From: Pectobacterium peruviense
GTDB taxonomy: Bacteria; Pseudomonadota; Gammaproteobacteria; Enterobacterales; Enterobacteriaceae
Direction of reading: 5' to 3'
Assembly (NCBI RefSeq): GCF_002847345.1
Contig: NZ_LXFV01000022.1
Coordinates: 1 to 64,000, forward strand
Length of the DNA: 64,000 bases
A model generated the notes under the pieces. It was not told the origin of the DNA and ran no database searches. It saw nothing but the letters and a program-made list of their open reading frames with translations. Numbering within the stretch: position 1 is the first letter of the stretch; each line of letters opens with the position of its first letter. This document shows positions 39,638 to 49,104 of the stretch, one piece after another. The translations under genes and the position numbers were made by a program.

Positions 39638-39865
39638 CGACCGGGCGGCGACACGTTAAAGCGTCTGGCCGATGCGCTGGATGTGACCGGGGATTACCTG
39701 CTGGAAGGGGCGAGGGATGAAGCGGCTAAGGCAAGGTTTGAAGACCGGGAGCTATTGCGACAGTTTCAGGAAGTCGAGCAGTTGCCCGATGAGGATAAGG
39801 AAGTGATTAAGAAGTTGCTGGATGCCTTTTTAACCAAGAAGCAGTTACAGGCGCTGGCAAAGTAA
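39638..39865 (+). pseudogene. 3' fragment of an HTH (Cro/CI-type) regulator
   Basis: The recognisable part starts at PGGDTLKRLADALDVTGDYLLEG and continues through RFEDRELLRQFQEVEQLPDEDKEVIKKLLDAF to the stop. This is the C-terminal end of a small XRE-type regulator: the usual first 40-50 residues with helices 1-3 are missing. Base composition changes sharply at the junction near 39630. An internal start at 39602 would yield 87 residues, but without a DNA-binding motif. Confidence 0.65.
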
Positions 39866-39940
39866 CGGAGTTAACGCGGAACTGACGCGCTTGCAACACG
39901 TCAGCCCGCTCACCACAAGCAACTAAACGAGGTAGTTACT

Positions 39941-40165
39941 ATGGCTAAGGCACATTCTAAGTCAGGCGTCACCGTTAATAAAGCAGGCAAAACAGAGCGT
40001 TACTACACCGTGGGATACGCCCCGCATAATGGTAAATCCAACCCGCCGTCGGCCATCAACCTAAAAGGCCGCTGGCTGGAAGAGTCGGGCTTTATCACTG
40101 GGATGCCGGTGACCGTCACGGTGGAGCGCGGCAGGATTATTATTGAGACGCAGATTAATCTGTAG
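39941..40165 (+). CDS. symE: SymE-like type I toxin
   Basis: 74 residues with the SymE/AbrB-like swapped-hairpin pattern: RYYTVGYAPHN, INLKGRWLEESGFITGMPVTVTV, GRIIIETQI. E. coli SymE is an SOS-induced toxin acting on nucleic acid, repressed by the antisense RNA SymR. Family members often lie beside HTH regulators and Rhs loci. Here it follows the truncated HTH gene by 75 bp with an ACGAGGTAG ribosome-binding site. I could not identify a SymR equivalent or LexA box. Confidence 0.78.
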   Translation: MAKAHSKSGVTVNKAGKTERYYTVGYAPHNGKSNPPSAINLKGRWLEESGFITGMPVTVTVERGRIIIETQINL

Positions 40166-40193
40166 CGGCTGACTAACCGCTAAAAATAATAAA

Positions 40194-40228
40194 GCCGGAA
40201 GGATAATGTGATCACTTCCGGCATTTTT
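40194..40228. terminator. Terminator after the SymE-like gene
   Basis: Stem GCCGGAAG / CTTCCGGC followed by TTTTT on the plus strand; an A/T-rich tract on the other side lets it serve the minus-strand gene too. Confidence 0.75.
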
Positions 40229-40229
40229 A

Positions 40230-40529
40230 TTAATCTTTCAACTTCTTCTTAAATTTATTAAGCGAACGATCGAACCTTGATATTAAATTAGTCCAATCTT
40301 GATAAGTGACACCTTCAACATAATAATCACCTAGCCACTTAGGGTGACAACGCAATAATAAATTATCGATGACTATTTTCTTCTCAATGGGATCATTGGT
40401 TTCATTAAAGATCTTTTTTAAAAGACCGTCGATTTCCAACGCTTCTTTTTGATGAGAAGATAAAATAAGATGGTCACATATCTTATTACCTATTTCTTTT
40501 ATATTCATGATATTAAATTCGTCATTCAT
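40230..40529 (-). CDS. Hypothetical small protein, possible orphan immunity protein
   Basis: 99 residues, AT-rich, helical, no signal peptide (EIGNKICDHLILSSHQKEA, KWLGDYYVEGVTYQDWTNLI). No family recognised. It sits beyond the Rhs immunity gene, separated by a terminator, the usual place of orphan immunity genes left when Rhs tips are exchanged. Function inferred from position only. Confidence 0.5.
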   Translation of the reverse strand: MNDEFNIMNIKEIGNKICDHLILSSHQKEALEIDGLLKKIFNETNDPIEKKIVIDNLLLRCHPKWLGDYYVEGVTYQDWTNLISRFDRSLNKFKKKLKD

Positions 40530-40593
40530 GAAAGAACCACTTCCAGCAATAATCAGCCAGCCTCACCATTTTAACAATCAGAACGTAACATTA

Positions 40594-40625
40594 AAAAACC
40601 GAAAGGATCGTAAGATCTCTTTCGG
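40594..40625 (-). terminator. Terminator after the Rhs immunity gene
   Basis: CCGAAAG / CTTTCGG extended by GATC / GATC around GTAA, followed by six T on the minus strand; it ends the long T6SS effector transcript. Confidence 0.8.
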
Positions 40626-40638
40626 CTATTTTTACATA

Positions 40639-41115
40639 TCAATAAACCACTAATTTACCATTAGGCCACACACCATCCCAACCACAGGGTATATGACCTG
40701 ATTCATAGATGTGAATCAAAGAATCAAAAAATAGCGGTTTTTTAATTTTATCTTTATATGCACCTTCAATTAAGTAGCTAACAACATCCCATTCAATACA
40801 TTGCAAAAGTAGGACATTGTCAAAACCATTCAAATGAGGTATTTGTTTTAACAACTTACCTTTCAAAAAAGACTTAGCTTCTTGCGCTAAGTCGTTCCAA
40901 TATTGAAAAATAACAGTGTATTTAACTGCAAGATATCCTGATATTTCATTGGACTCTTCCAGAGTAACATTTTCCCAATCAGGGCTACTCAAAGAAAAAT
41001 TAGCCTCATTCAAAGAGGCAGCAACTTTGACATTAGGAATAAGGCATTGGTTGCCAACATTAGCAAACCAATCTATTTTAAGCAGTCTATCAACAGCATC
41101 ATTAGATATCTTCAT
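40639..41115 (-). CDS. Probable immunity protein for the Rhs toxin
   Basis: 158 residues, cytoplasmic, no recognised domain ([38 protein letters not shown]). Its ATG overlaps the stop of rhs by 4 bp (ATGA) and it shares the low GC content of the toxin tip rather than of the Rhs core. Tight coupling directly after an Rhs C-terminal toxin is the standard position of the cognate immunity gene. Confidence 0.75.
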   Translation of the reverse strand: MKISNDAVDRLLKIDWFANVGNQCLIPNVKVAASLNEANFSLSSPDWENVTLEESNEISGYLAVKYTVIFQYWNDLAQEAKSFLKGKLLKQIPHLNGFDNVLLLQCIEWDVVSYLIEGAYKDKIKKPLFFDSLIHIYESGHIPCGWDGVWPNGKLVVY

Positions 41116-44100
41116 GGTTTAACCTGATTAATTCTTCCGGGGATCCTAGGTACCTTCATACCGCCAAGAGCACCATGCTGAACTCTATTTTGTATACTAT
41201 ACCTTACTGCCTGATTTACCTCATTTGCAGGTAACCCAGCAGCCTCCAAAGATCTTTTCAATGCTTGAGTATATTTCGTATTAGTAGGTCGCTGGCCATT
41301 AAGTTCCCCACCCCGCCTATATTGATCCCAGAATTTCTCCATTGAGCTATGGGCTTCATAGTGAGGCGTTCCCGGCTCTGTAAACGCATTACCTTCCAGC
41401 TTAATAGCCGCACCTTTCTCTCTTGGAATAACATCTCTATATGCTGCATCTTGGTTTAAATGGTGGGACTGTCCAGGGCTGGGATCCTTTTTCAGCGTCC
41501 CATGAGGCCCCATTGCTGCTGGCCCTTTTTTATCCAGCCCCAGAGGATCACAGAACTCTAGAGGATTGGAAACATACGCCTGAGGTCTATTTCCCCCAAG
41601 TAAACCTATCGGGTCCGGCGACAGATACTGTCCGCTCTCCGCATCATAGTAACGATGTCGGTTGTAGTAAAGCCCCGTTTCCGCATCGTACAGTTGCCCC
41701 TGATAGCGCAGCTCACAGTACACTTCCTCGTTTGCCGCATCACCCAGGTAACGCCGCAACGGGATAGGTCGCCGCTCTTCGCGATGCGCACCCCACAGAC
41801 CCTGTTCGCCGCGCCAGCGAACTTCGCCTTCCTCGCTGCACAGCTCTCGCGCGGTTCCTGTCAGGTCGGTCACGATGTAGTGCAACTGTGTGCTATCGCC
41901 CTGCGCTTCCACCTGTGCCAGCGGTCGGAAGCTCCCCGGCTCATACACCCACTGCACTTCCCGCGCTGCGGAGCCGTCTGCCCGGTACTGCTGCTGACCA
42001 ATCAGCTGGTCACCATCCCACCGGTACGCTACCCGCGCTACCGCCTGTGCCGACGGCACCTGTCCCTCGCGCACCTTGTTGATTCTGCGACCAAATGCAT
42101 CGTAACGATAGCGCCACCGTGCCCCGTCCGGCAGACTCACCCGTACCAGCCGGTCCTGCACGTCCCAGTCGAAGTACGTTTCCTTCGGCCTGAACCCCGG
42201 ACGCGTTTCACGTTTCATCGCCAGACGCCCGCAGTCATCATAACGGTACTGCGTATGGCCCCGCTCGATTACCCGACCCGCCGCATCGTACCGCGCCGAC
42301 GACTGCACCACCGCATCCTGCACCTTCAGCGTCTCACCCAGACCCGGCGCTATCTGCGACACCTCGCACAGGTTCTGTTCGCTGTCGTAGCCAAATAGCC
42401 GTGCCTGACGCCGACGTCCCTCATCACGGCGCTCCGCCGTCACCTGACCCGCCCCGTTCAGCCGGAAGGCCTGCTCACCCCAGTGGCTATCGGTGATACC
42501 CGTCAGACGGTCCAGCACATCGTACTGATAACGACGCTCCAGCACGTCATTCACCCGCCCGTCCGCCCCTTCCAGCGCCTGACGCTGCAGCAACCCCGTC
42601 GGGCTCCACTCGTGGCGTAATGCAAACCCGCTGCCGTTACTGCGTCGCTGCTCTTCGCCCGCTGCGGTGTGGCTAAACTGCAACGGCTGGTGTGAACCGA
42701 TGCCCAGAGACGACAGCCGCCCCGACTGCCACGCCAGCTGCAGTGGTGCCAGAATACCTTCCACCACCGCACGCTGACCACCCGCGTCGTAACCGCTCTG
42801 CACCGCCTCGCCGTTGACCATCTCCGACGTCACCTGGCCCGCCCGGTTATAGGCGTATTCCACCACCGCGTCCGGGCTGGCGGCCTGGGTCAGCCTACCG
42901 GCAACATCATATTCCAGCTCGGTGATGCCGTCCGTTTCCCCGTCCGCTCTCCGCGCCGTGATACGCGTTATCCGCCCTGCTGCATCATGTTCATAATGCA
43001 GTGCACTGCCATCAGGTGCCGTGCGCTGCACCAGACGGTCTGCCACATCGTAGTGATAACGGTATACCCGGCCGTCGTAATGCCGCTCCTCACTCAGCCG
43101 CCCGCTATGGTCAAAGCCGTACGTCCAGTCTCGTCCCTGACTGTTCGTCACCCCGGCGAACTCCGCTTCCGCATTGTAGTGGTAGCGAACGGTTGCACCC
43201 AACGGGTCGGTTGCTTCCAGCAGGTTATCAAACGCTCCGTATCGGAACTGGTAGCGCTGGCCCAGCGCATCCGTAACTGCCGTCAGGTTACCTTCCACAT
43301 CATAACCAAACTGCGTCTCACTACTGTCTTCGTACACCACCTTCGACGGTGACTCGCGCACGCCGTCATATTCCCAACGCCGGACCTGCACGCCCGCCTC
43401 ATGCCCGATATGTCGCTCCGTCAGGCGATCAAGGTCGTCATACCGGAACGTTACCGGTGGCGCATTATCCCGTTCAAGACTGCTCAGCAGGCCACGGCAG
43501 TTATAGTGATAACGCTGCAACACGCCGTCCGGCCCTATCACCGTCGACAACTGTCCCGTTTCGCCATAAGAATACAGCCACTCACGCCCTTCCGGGTCGT
43601 TCACCTCCACAACCTGACCGGCCGTATTACGCTGGTAGTGCCATTCGCAGCACAACGGGTCGGTATAGGCCAACAGTTGCCCGTTGTCATCATACAAATA
43701 CTGATGTGTGGCGCCGTCCGGCAAAGCAACCTCGGTCACCTGCCCCCAGTCGTTACGCTGATACGCCGTACGGCCACCCAGCGGGTCAGTCTCCGCCACC
43801 AGTTGGTTATCCACCCACTCGAAATGGGTCTCACCACCATCTGGCGTACGCTGGAGCAGAATATTGTTGCGTTCGTCGCGCACATAGCTGAATACCCCGC
43901 CAAAACCACTGTGGTAATGGCTGGTCAGCGTGTCATCGTCGTATTCAAAGTAACCCGGCCAATAACCTTCGGAGGTTCTGTCCCGGATGGCGCGGCCTTT
44001 TTTATCATAGTCGTGCTCAACCCAGGTCGAACCTAAATCCGACCAGCGCAGCAGCCAGCCTTCCAGTGAGTAGCGATAGTCAAAATTGCGCCCCTCATCC

Positions 44101-46274
44101 GCCCGCACGCTCAGTAAATGCCCGCGATTATCATAGGTATAGCTCGCCAGCGTTTTTAATGGCTGACGCTGCGGGGTACACAACGTAAGTGCCGTGATCC
44201 GTCGGCGATCGGTTGTGACGTGAATCAAGCGCCCGTCTGACAACACAATCCAGCACAGTTCGCTCAGCATCCACTCGAAAGTCACCCGATTACCCGCCGC
44301 ATCGTCGATAGACGTCAGGCAAAGCTGGAGACCGAGTGCGTGTTCAAACCGGTAGCGCAGCCCATCGACATGATGAAGGACGAGCTCACCCTGCTGACGG
44401 GTCAGCCGCCATTGCAGGTTAGATGGCGAACGGCTAACTTCTCCTTCATTGGGCAGGGCGAAGAATGCCTGATTGAACTCACTATCCGTTAGCGTTGCCA
44501 CCCCGTTGTTGAGCGTCAGGCTGATATCCCAGTTGGTACGCCACAAACTCCCCAACAAACCGGGATGTCGCTCTCCCGTGGAACGATAGTAGCGTTGCAG
44601 TGAAAGTGGCAATTGACCACTGAGCTGAATATCGGTGCGCTTCTCCACCACGGCACCGGTCGCCATATCTACCGGATCGCCATTTTTCTTAATGTCGTCT
44701 GTTTTTGCCTTGGTGCCGCCATCCTTTGCCTGTGCATCCTGCTCAGCCCCTTTTTTCCCCGATGGCTTTTCAGTATTTTTTCCCGCATTAATACTGTTCG
44801 CTTCTTCCGGAGCAGATTCGCTTTTTTTCTTTACGGGTTCTTTTGGTTTAGGCTTTTCTTCAATGGCATTAGCGGGTTTTGACGACTCTGGTTTGTGCGG
44901 GACATTTTCTTCTGAAGCTTGCTTTTTAGGCCGATGGTCTTTCCCTTTGTCACCATCAGGTTTGACCTCAGTTTGTTTACCTGTAGTTGGAGAATCGGCA
45001 GACTTCGAACTTGAAGATTGGCTAGTGGCCCTGCTCTCCGCCGTTGTATGGCTTTGTGGGGTCTCAGCCTTTTTCGCAAAGGAACCTTTGGGGCGGGGGC
45101 TACCGGAAACACGAGTTACTATCAGAGGAATAAACTTATCAAATTCTTTCTCAAGGGTTCCGATAGCTTCATCGTAACGTTTAACTAACTGATCCAGATA
45201 GTCGAGCATCTTGCTGAACCGATCTTTCATCAGCGTAACAATCCAGCCATCTTTCTCCGAAGCCTTCATTGCCGTTACCAAAGCCTGCTGCATTGTCGCC
45301 AGCATCGCTTTGCCTTTCTGTCCGTACTCTTTCAGCAGACCACGCAGTTGGGTAACGCCTTTCACCAGATTACCGTTGGACAGGCTGCGGATCGTTTTGA
45401 TGGCAAACTGCACCGCCGCAGGTGAGGAGGCATTTCTCAGCGCTTTAATAATCGCCCGCCCGCTCACCTTAATGGCATCACCCAGCCCGGGGATCACCCC
45501 AATCACACACAAAACACCACCGGCAACATGCAGTGGATCATCCATCAGTTTAGGATTTTCATGGGTTTGCCAACACCACTCACCAATGGAGTACACGTCC
45601 AACGCTTGTCCCACCACAGGGATACAACCCAGAATAATCTCGCAGAACATCATGAGCGCGGCGTTATCATCCCCACCAGCATCCGCTGTTTCTGCCGCGA
45701 GGCTATGGTGGATCTTGTTGATGGCCTGCTTCAGTTGGCGATTGCCACGATTAATTTGCTTATCCAGTTCCCAAAAGCGACGGTAAGCCTTGGTGTAATC
45801 ATCCGGAATTGATGTGAATATTCCCGCGCCATCAACATCAACGTGCCGGTCACTACTGTCACCGACGTCATACGTCACTAATCCCTGCTTACGCAGGAGA
45901 AGGAACAGCGTGAAATATTCACCCGCTAGTGCGGCATAGCCTGGGGTTGACTGTAATACGGGGTTGTTTTGTATGGTTTCCTGTGGCGTGAACTCGTCTT
46001 CACCTTCCTCCAGCATCAATTCAAACGTGCCGCCCCCCATGTCGTAAATAAAACAGAGGCCATTAGCATCCGTCTGCCCGTGGATTTCCGTTTTATTGCT
46101 GTCAATGAGGACAAAAGGCGCATTAGGAACCGGCTCCCCTGAGTCATAATGATAATAAATCAGAACTTCATAGCCACACTTGGCACAGCCTCCTGATATT
46201 TTTTTATCCGTGCTAAAACCCCGACTCGCTGCATCCTCACTGGAAAGCAACGTTGCCTGTTTGTTCTGACTCAT
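41112..46274 (-). CDS. rhs: Rhs-family T6SS effector with SHH-type nuclease tip
   Basis: 1720 residues. N-terminus: a CAKC pair near 30-34 and an Ig/carboxypeptidase-regulatory-like segment ([19 protein letters not shown]), with no PAAR motif. Two hydrophobic segments (about 205-275), a long Lys/Pro/Ser-rich linker (about 390-520), then the YD-repeat cage (about 540-1570). The cage ends with the conserved DPLGL at 1576-1580. The variable tip (1581-1720) contains GQSHHLNQ (S1603-H-H) and resembles the Tox-SHH group of HNH/endonuclease VII nucleases, so a DNase is predicted. The tip and immunity gene are AT-rich; the core is GC-rich. Two DUF4123 genes upstream probably load it. Confidence 0.88.
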   Translation of the reverse strand: MSQNKQATLLSSEDAASRGFSTDKKISGGCAKCGYEVLIYYHYDSGEPVPNAPFVLIDSNKTEIHGQTDANGLCFIYDMGGGTFELMLEEGEDEFTPQETIQNNPVLQSTPGYAALAGEYFTLFLLLRKQGLVTYDVGDSSDRHVDVDGAGIFTSIPDDYTKAYRRFWELDKQINRGNRQLKQAINKIHHSLAAETADAGGDDNAALMMFCEIILGCIPVVGQALDVYSIGEWCWQTHENPKLMDDPLHVAGGVLCVIGVIPGLGDAIKVSGRAIIKALRNASSPAAVQFAIKTIRSLSNGNLVKGVTQLRGLLKEYGQKGKAMLATMQQALVTAMKASEKDGWIVTLMKDRFSKMLDYLDQLVKRYDEAIGTLEKEFDKFIPLIVTRVSGSPRPKGSFAKKAETPQSHTTAESRATSQSSSSKSADSPTTGKQTEVKPDGDKGKDHRPKKQASEENVPHKPESSKPANAIEEKPKPKEPVKKKSESAPEEANSINAGKNTEKPSGKKGAEQDAQAKDGGTKAKTDDIKKNGDPVDMATGAVVEKRTDIQLSGQLPLSLQRYYRSTGERHPGLLGSLWRTNWDISLTLNNGVATLTDSEFNQAFFALPNEGEVSRSPSNLQWRLTRQQGELVLHHVDGLRYRFEHALGLQLCLTSIDDAAGNRVTFEWMLSELCWIVLSDGRLIHVTTDRRRITALTLCTPQRQPLKTLASYTYDNRGHLLSVRADEGRNFDYRYSLEGWLLRWSDLGSTWVEHDYDKKGRAIRDRTSEGYWPGYFEYDDDTLTSHYHSGFGGVFSYVRDERNNILLQRTPDGGETHFEWVDNQLVAETDPLGGRTAYQRNDWGQVTEVALPDGATHQYLYDDNGQLLAYTDPLCCEWHYQRNTAGQVVEVNDPEGREWLYSYGETGQLSTVIGPDGVLQRYHYNCRGLLSSLERDNAPPVTFRYDDLDRLTERHIGHEAGVQVRRWEYDGVRESPSKVVYEDSSETQFGYDVEGNLTAVTDALGQRYQFRYGAFDNLLEATDPLGATVRYHYNAEAEFAGVTNSQGRDWTYGFDHSGRLSEERHYDGRVYRYHYDVADRLVQRTAPDGSALHYEHDAAGRITRITARRADGETDGITELEYDVAGRLTQAASPDAVVEYAYNRAGQVTSEMVNGEAVQSGYDAGGQRAVVEGILAPLQLAWQSGRLSSLGIGSHQPLQFSHTAAGEEQRRSNGSGFALRHEWSPTGLLQRQALEGADGRVNDVLERRYQYDVLDRLTGITDSHWGEQAFRLNGAGQVTAERRDEGRRRQARLFGYDSEQNLCEVSQIAPGLGETLKVQDAVVQSSARYDAAGRVIERGHTQYRYDDCGRLAMKRETRPGFRPKETYFDWDVQDRLVRVSLPDGARWRYRYDAFGRRINKVREGQVPSAQAVARVAYRWDGDQLIGQQQYRADGSAAREVQWVYEPGSFRPLAQVEAQGDSTQLHYIVTDLTGTARELCSEEGEVRWRGEQGLWGAHREERRPIPLRRYLGDAANEEVYCELRYQGQLYDAETGLYYNRHRYYDAESGQYLSPDPIGLLGGNRPQAYVSNPLEFCDPLGLDKKGPAAMGPHGTLKKDPSPGQSHHLNQDAAYRDVIPREKGAAIKLEGNAFTEPGTPHYEAHSSMEKFWDQYRRGGELNGQRPTNTKYTQALKRSLEAAGLPANEVNQAVRYSIQNRVQHGALGGMKVPRIPGRINQVKP

Positions 46275-46294
46275 GAAATGACGTCCTTTTTATT

Positions 46295-47212
46295 TTATGC
46301 TTCGTCCAGGTGGTCAATTGCTGCCTGATACAGGCGATCCATACGGCTTTGCGTGCCGATGTATTCCGGCTGTATCAGAATATTTTTTGCCCAGGGCTGA
46401 TGAATGAATTCCGGCGAGAGTTCTGTCGCCAATGCCAGCCAACGCACGATATCGCGGTCATTGTTAAAGCCGTTGTTCCTCGCCTGTTCCGCCTGCTGGT
46501 AGGTAAACGTCTGTAACTCATCGTCAGGTGCATGTTGCCAGCCAGCATGGTAAGCGCGCAGGTGTTCCCTGTAGCGCGCCAGATTCTGATGTTCAGAAGG
46601 CACCATGATGGCTTGCCATTGTTCATCGCTCAGTTGACGCGGCAGGATGTCGGGAATGGAGTGGGGTTCACGGGCTGTCAGGTTTAAAGCACGTACGGTT
46701 CCATCAGGCGAAATATCGCAGAAGCTGGCTATCGGGCCATAGAGCGCGCAGGCTTCTTGTACAGAACTGGCTGATAGCAGTTGATTCACCACCCGCCAGT
46801 CACCCACACGCAGAATGACATTTTCCCCGGAAGGTGAAGCCACCAGACTCCACTGCCGCAGATGCTTTGTTACCTCAAGTAATTGATCGAGCGGCGAGTA
46901 CGCCTGCATAAACCATTCCAGTTGCAGACCCATTCCCCACCCAGACTGGGTGATAATGTGTTCTTTCACCTGCGACCAGTTAGCCGCGTTAAGCGGGATG
47001 CAATACGGCGCTACCGACGCATGAACGCGCCCCGTTTCCCCCCAGTACAAACGCGTCTGTTCCAGACTGCCTCCCCAGCGCTCGGCCAGCCAAGGCACGG
47101 CATCATTCATTGATGCCTCAGCAATAACAAAACAGCCACCCTGAGCGACACGCGTTTGCCAGACGGCATCATCTTCCGGCGTCAGTTCAAGGAAAGGTTG
47201 CGATACACTCAC
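46295..47212 (-). CDS. DUF4123 T6SS effector chaperone (second copy)
   Basis: 305 residues. DUF4123 core about 20-150 (CFVIAEASMNDAVPWLAERWG, LLEVTKHLRQWSLVASPSGENVILRVGDWRVV). DUF4123 proteins (Tap/TEC) bind effectors and hand them to VgrG. It overlaps the preceding DUF4123 gene by 4 bp and ends 20 bp before rhs, so it is the likely dedicated loader of the Rhs protein. Confidence 0.8.
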   Translation of the reverse strand: MSVSQPFLELTPEDDAVWQTRVAQGGCFVIAEASMNDAVPWLAERWGGSLEQTRLYWGETGRVHASVAPYCIPLNAANWSQVKEHIITQSGWGMGLQLEWFMQAYSPLDQLLEVTKHLRQWSLVASPSGENVILRVGDWRVVNQLLSASSVQEACALYGPIASFCDISPDGTVRALNLTAREPHSIPDILPRQLSDEQWQAIMVPSEHQNLARYREHLRAYHAGWQHAPDDELQTFTYQQAEQARNNGFNNDRDIVRWLALATELSPEFIHQPWAKNILIQPEYIGTQSRMDRLYQAAIDHLDEA

Positions 47213-48168
47213 AGCGTGACCTCCGTCATGTCAGGTAACTCTCCCCGCATCCAACCGAGGCGATGGTAATTAAGCTGTACACTTTCAGTACGTTCAGGCT
47301 CAGATTTAAAAATCCGAATACTGTCCGCAATCGAATAGCGTTCAATCAGATGAATAAAAATCGGGTGTAAATAGAATTCGCTACCGAGTACCCAGCGATG
47401 AGCAGACCAGGCTTCACATTCCGCTTCGCTGGCTTTAGGGTAATATTTCTCAGCTAATGCAATGCCGCTAATAAATCGGGCCTTTACTACTTCGACATCC
47501 AGAGGAAAAGCACATTGCGCACTGACAAAAAGAAAGAGTTCATTCGCTAATCGGTGTAATCGATTGTCATTGGCGAGAAGGTAGTATTGATAATTCGTTA
47601 AGTTAATTTGGTAATTTTTATTAATTTCGATCTTATTTTCTTTATTAACAGCCTGCTGTGAAAATAGCTGATACTCCCCTCGCTCGCTATTCACTATAGG
47701 CAAATACATATTATTTAACGGACCAAGAAAATCAGTTTGAGCAGCAAGGTCAAGGGTAGACCACCAGGTCGATAAAACCTCTGGCACATAGCTACGAAAC
47801 AGCGCTCGTGTGCCATCAGGCCAGAGACAGAAAATACGCGTCTGCCAAAAGTCAGCAACCTGCTGCAATGTCAGTGCGCTATGCGTAAGAATCACGCCAC
47901 CATGCCGCTCCGGCTGCGTCTCTGTCAGCCAATGCAATAAGGTTTCGCCTGGTTTGCCTTCTTCTATTTTCACCACAATTGGAGCCCACATCTGCCAGTC
48001 TTCAGCATCCTTGCCAAAATGCAGCTGTTGCCATATATCCGCAGCAGCAGGTTGAAAAGCCTGCCAATATTCAGGTAATTTTGGATAACTCAGCGGCGAG
48101 ATAATAGCGTATAAAGGCGCATCGAACTGGCTGATTTCAAACAGAGTATAACCGTTTGCCATCATCAT
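47209..48168 (-). CDS. DUF4123 T6SS effector chaperone (first copy)
   Basis: 319 residues. DUF4123-like: PLYAIISPLSYP start, GKPGETLLHWLTETQPERHGG, WQTRIFCLWPDGTRALFRSYVPEVL. Divergent from the second copy. The C-terminal half (WVLGSEFYLHPIFIHLIERY) resembles the helical tail of this family. Coupled by overlap to the second copy. Whether it serves the lipase or the Rhs protein is unresolved. Confidence 0.72.
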   Translation of the reverse strand: MMMANGYTLFEISQFDAPLYAIISPLSYPKLPEYWQAFQPAAADIWQQLHFGKDAEDWQMWAPIVVKIEEGKPGETLLHWLTETQPERHGGVILTHSALTLQQVADFWQTRIFCLWPDGTRALFRSYVPEVLSTWWSTLDLAAQTDFLGPLNNMYLPIVNSERGEYQLFSQQAVNKENKIEINKNYQINLTNYQYYLLANDNRLHRLANELFLFVSAQCAFPLDVEVVKARFISGIALAEKYYPKASEAECEAWSAHRWVLGSEFYLHPIFIHLIERYSIADSIRIFKSEPERTESVQLNYHRLGWMRGELPDMTEVTL

Positions 48169-48230
48169 TATTTGCCTGTAAATAAATAATATAATTTTTA
48201 ATACGATGAGGTGTATTCATTGATCGCAGC

Positions 48231-48265
48231 ACCGACCAGATAATCAGCATGATTATCTGGTCGGT
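48231..48265. repeat. Perfect 15-bp inverted repeat between effector modules
   Basis: ACCGACCAGATAATC and GATTATCTGGTCGGT flank AGCAT in the 156-bp gap between the ankyrin immunity gene and the first DUF4123 gene. There is no T run, so it may slow transcription, protect an mRNA end, or bind a protein. Confidence 0.6.
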
Positions 48266-48324
48266 AAACGCAGTTTATTTTTATGACACGAAATGGATAA
48301 TAAACACTACAAATCGAAAAGAAA

Positions 48325-49104
48325 TTACAGCGGTAGTCCTTTTTCCCAACGATCCCTAACTTCAGCAGGCGACAACGGTGGGAATTTAACACCGCGATCC
48401 AGTAATAGCTGTTTTACCTTCAGCGCCCAAGGATAGTGAGGTGATTTAGGGGACATAATGGATAAGCTGTCGTGTACACGCCACGCCAAGCTACTACCGG
48501 TTGAAGAATAAGTATCGAAACTTGCGCCCTGCTCAATCAACCAATACACAATTTCGTATTCATTTACATAAGCGGCATAAAGCGCACTATTTCTTTTATT
48601 TTGATCTTCTAAATTCAGATCAGCCCCTTTCTCAACGAGTAGCTTAATATCAGCCCACCGTTGCTCATTAATGGCACTAAATATTGCCGGCTGACCACGA
48701 CGACCAATTGCATTTGGATCGCCACCAGCATCCAGAATAATGCGAAGCCAATCTGGATCTTTGGCTCCCGCCACGGAATTAACTGCGCTGTCGCCAAATC
48801 CGTCTTTATAGTTTGGATCGACACCCAGTTTCAGCGCCAGCGTGACGGCTTTTTTATCCTTCGTCTCATAAATCAGCCACAACAACGGAGTAACACCTTC
48901 TTTTCCCTTAATATTCAGGTTAACGCCCTGTGACAGTTGATGACGGGCTGCTGATTCGTCACCTTTTTGAATGCTTTCCAGCACAGCCACCACAGGTGGT
49001 TCAAAAAGTTCACTCGCCCGCATACTGTGTCCTCCTGCCTGACAAGCGGTTAATAATCCCAGAATAACGACGCCTACCCATTTTATACGTGCCAACCATT
49101 GCAT
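48325..49104 (-). CDS. Ankyrin-repeat lipoprotein, probable lipase immunity protein
   Basis: 259 residues. Signal peptide with lipobox LLTACQAG, then about five ankyrin repeats (GVTPLLWLIYETKDKKAVTL, DWLRIILDAGGDPNAIGRRG, IKLLVEKGADLNLEDQNKRN, EYEIVYWLIEQGASFDTYSS). Ankyrin lipoproteins facing the periplasm are known immunity proteins of T6SS phospholipases. Its start overlaps the lipase stop (TAATG), supporting a cognate pair. Confidence 0.8.
   Translation of the reverse strand: MQWLARIKWVGVVILGLLTACQAGGHSMRASELFEPPVVAVLESIQKGDESAARHQLSQGVNLNIKGKEGVTPLLWLIYETKDKKAVTLALKLGVDPNYKDGFGDSAVNSVAGAKDPDWLRIILDAGGDPNAIGRRGQPAIFSAINEQRWADIKLLVEKGADLNLEDQNKRNSALYAAYVNEYEIVYWLIEQGASFDTYSSTGSSLAWRVHDSLSIMSPKSPHYPWALKVKQLLLDRGVKFPPLSPAEVRDRWEKGLPL

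Noticed and set aside
39602-39865. Intact small HTH regulator starting at 39602
   Set aside because: The first residues are foreign sequence from across the junction and the DNA-binding helices are missing.
43349-44036. Long open frames on the plus strand inside rhs
   Set aside because: They are antisense shadows of the GC-rich YD-repeat core; Arg/Pro/His-rich translations without family resemblance or ribosome-binding sites.
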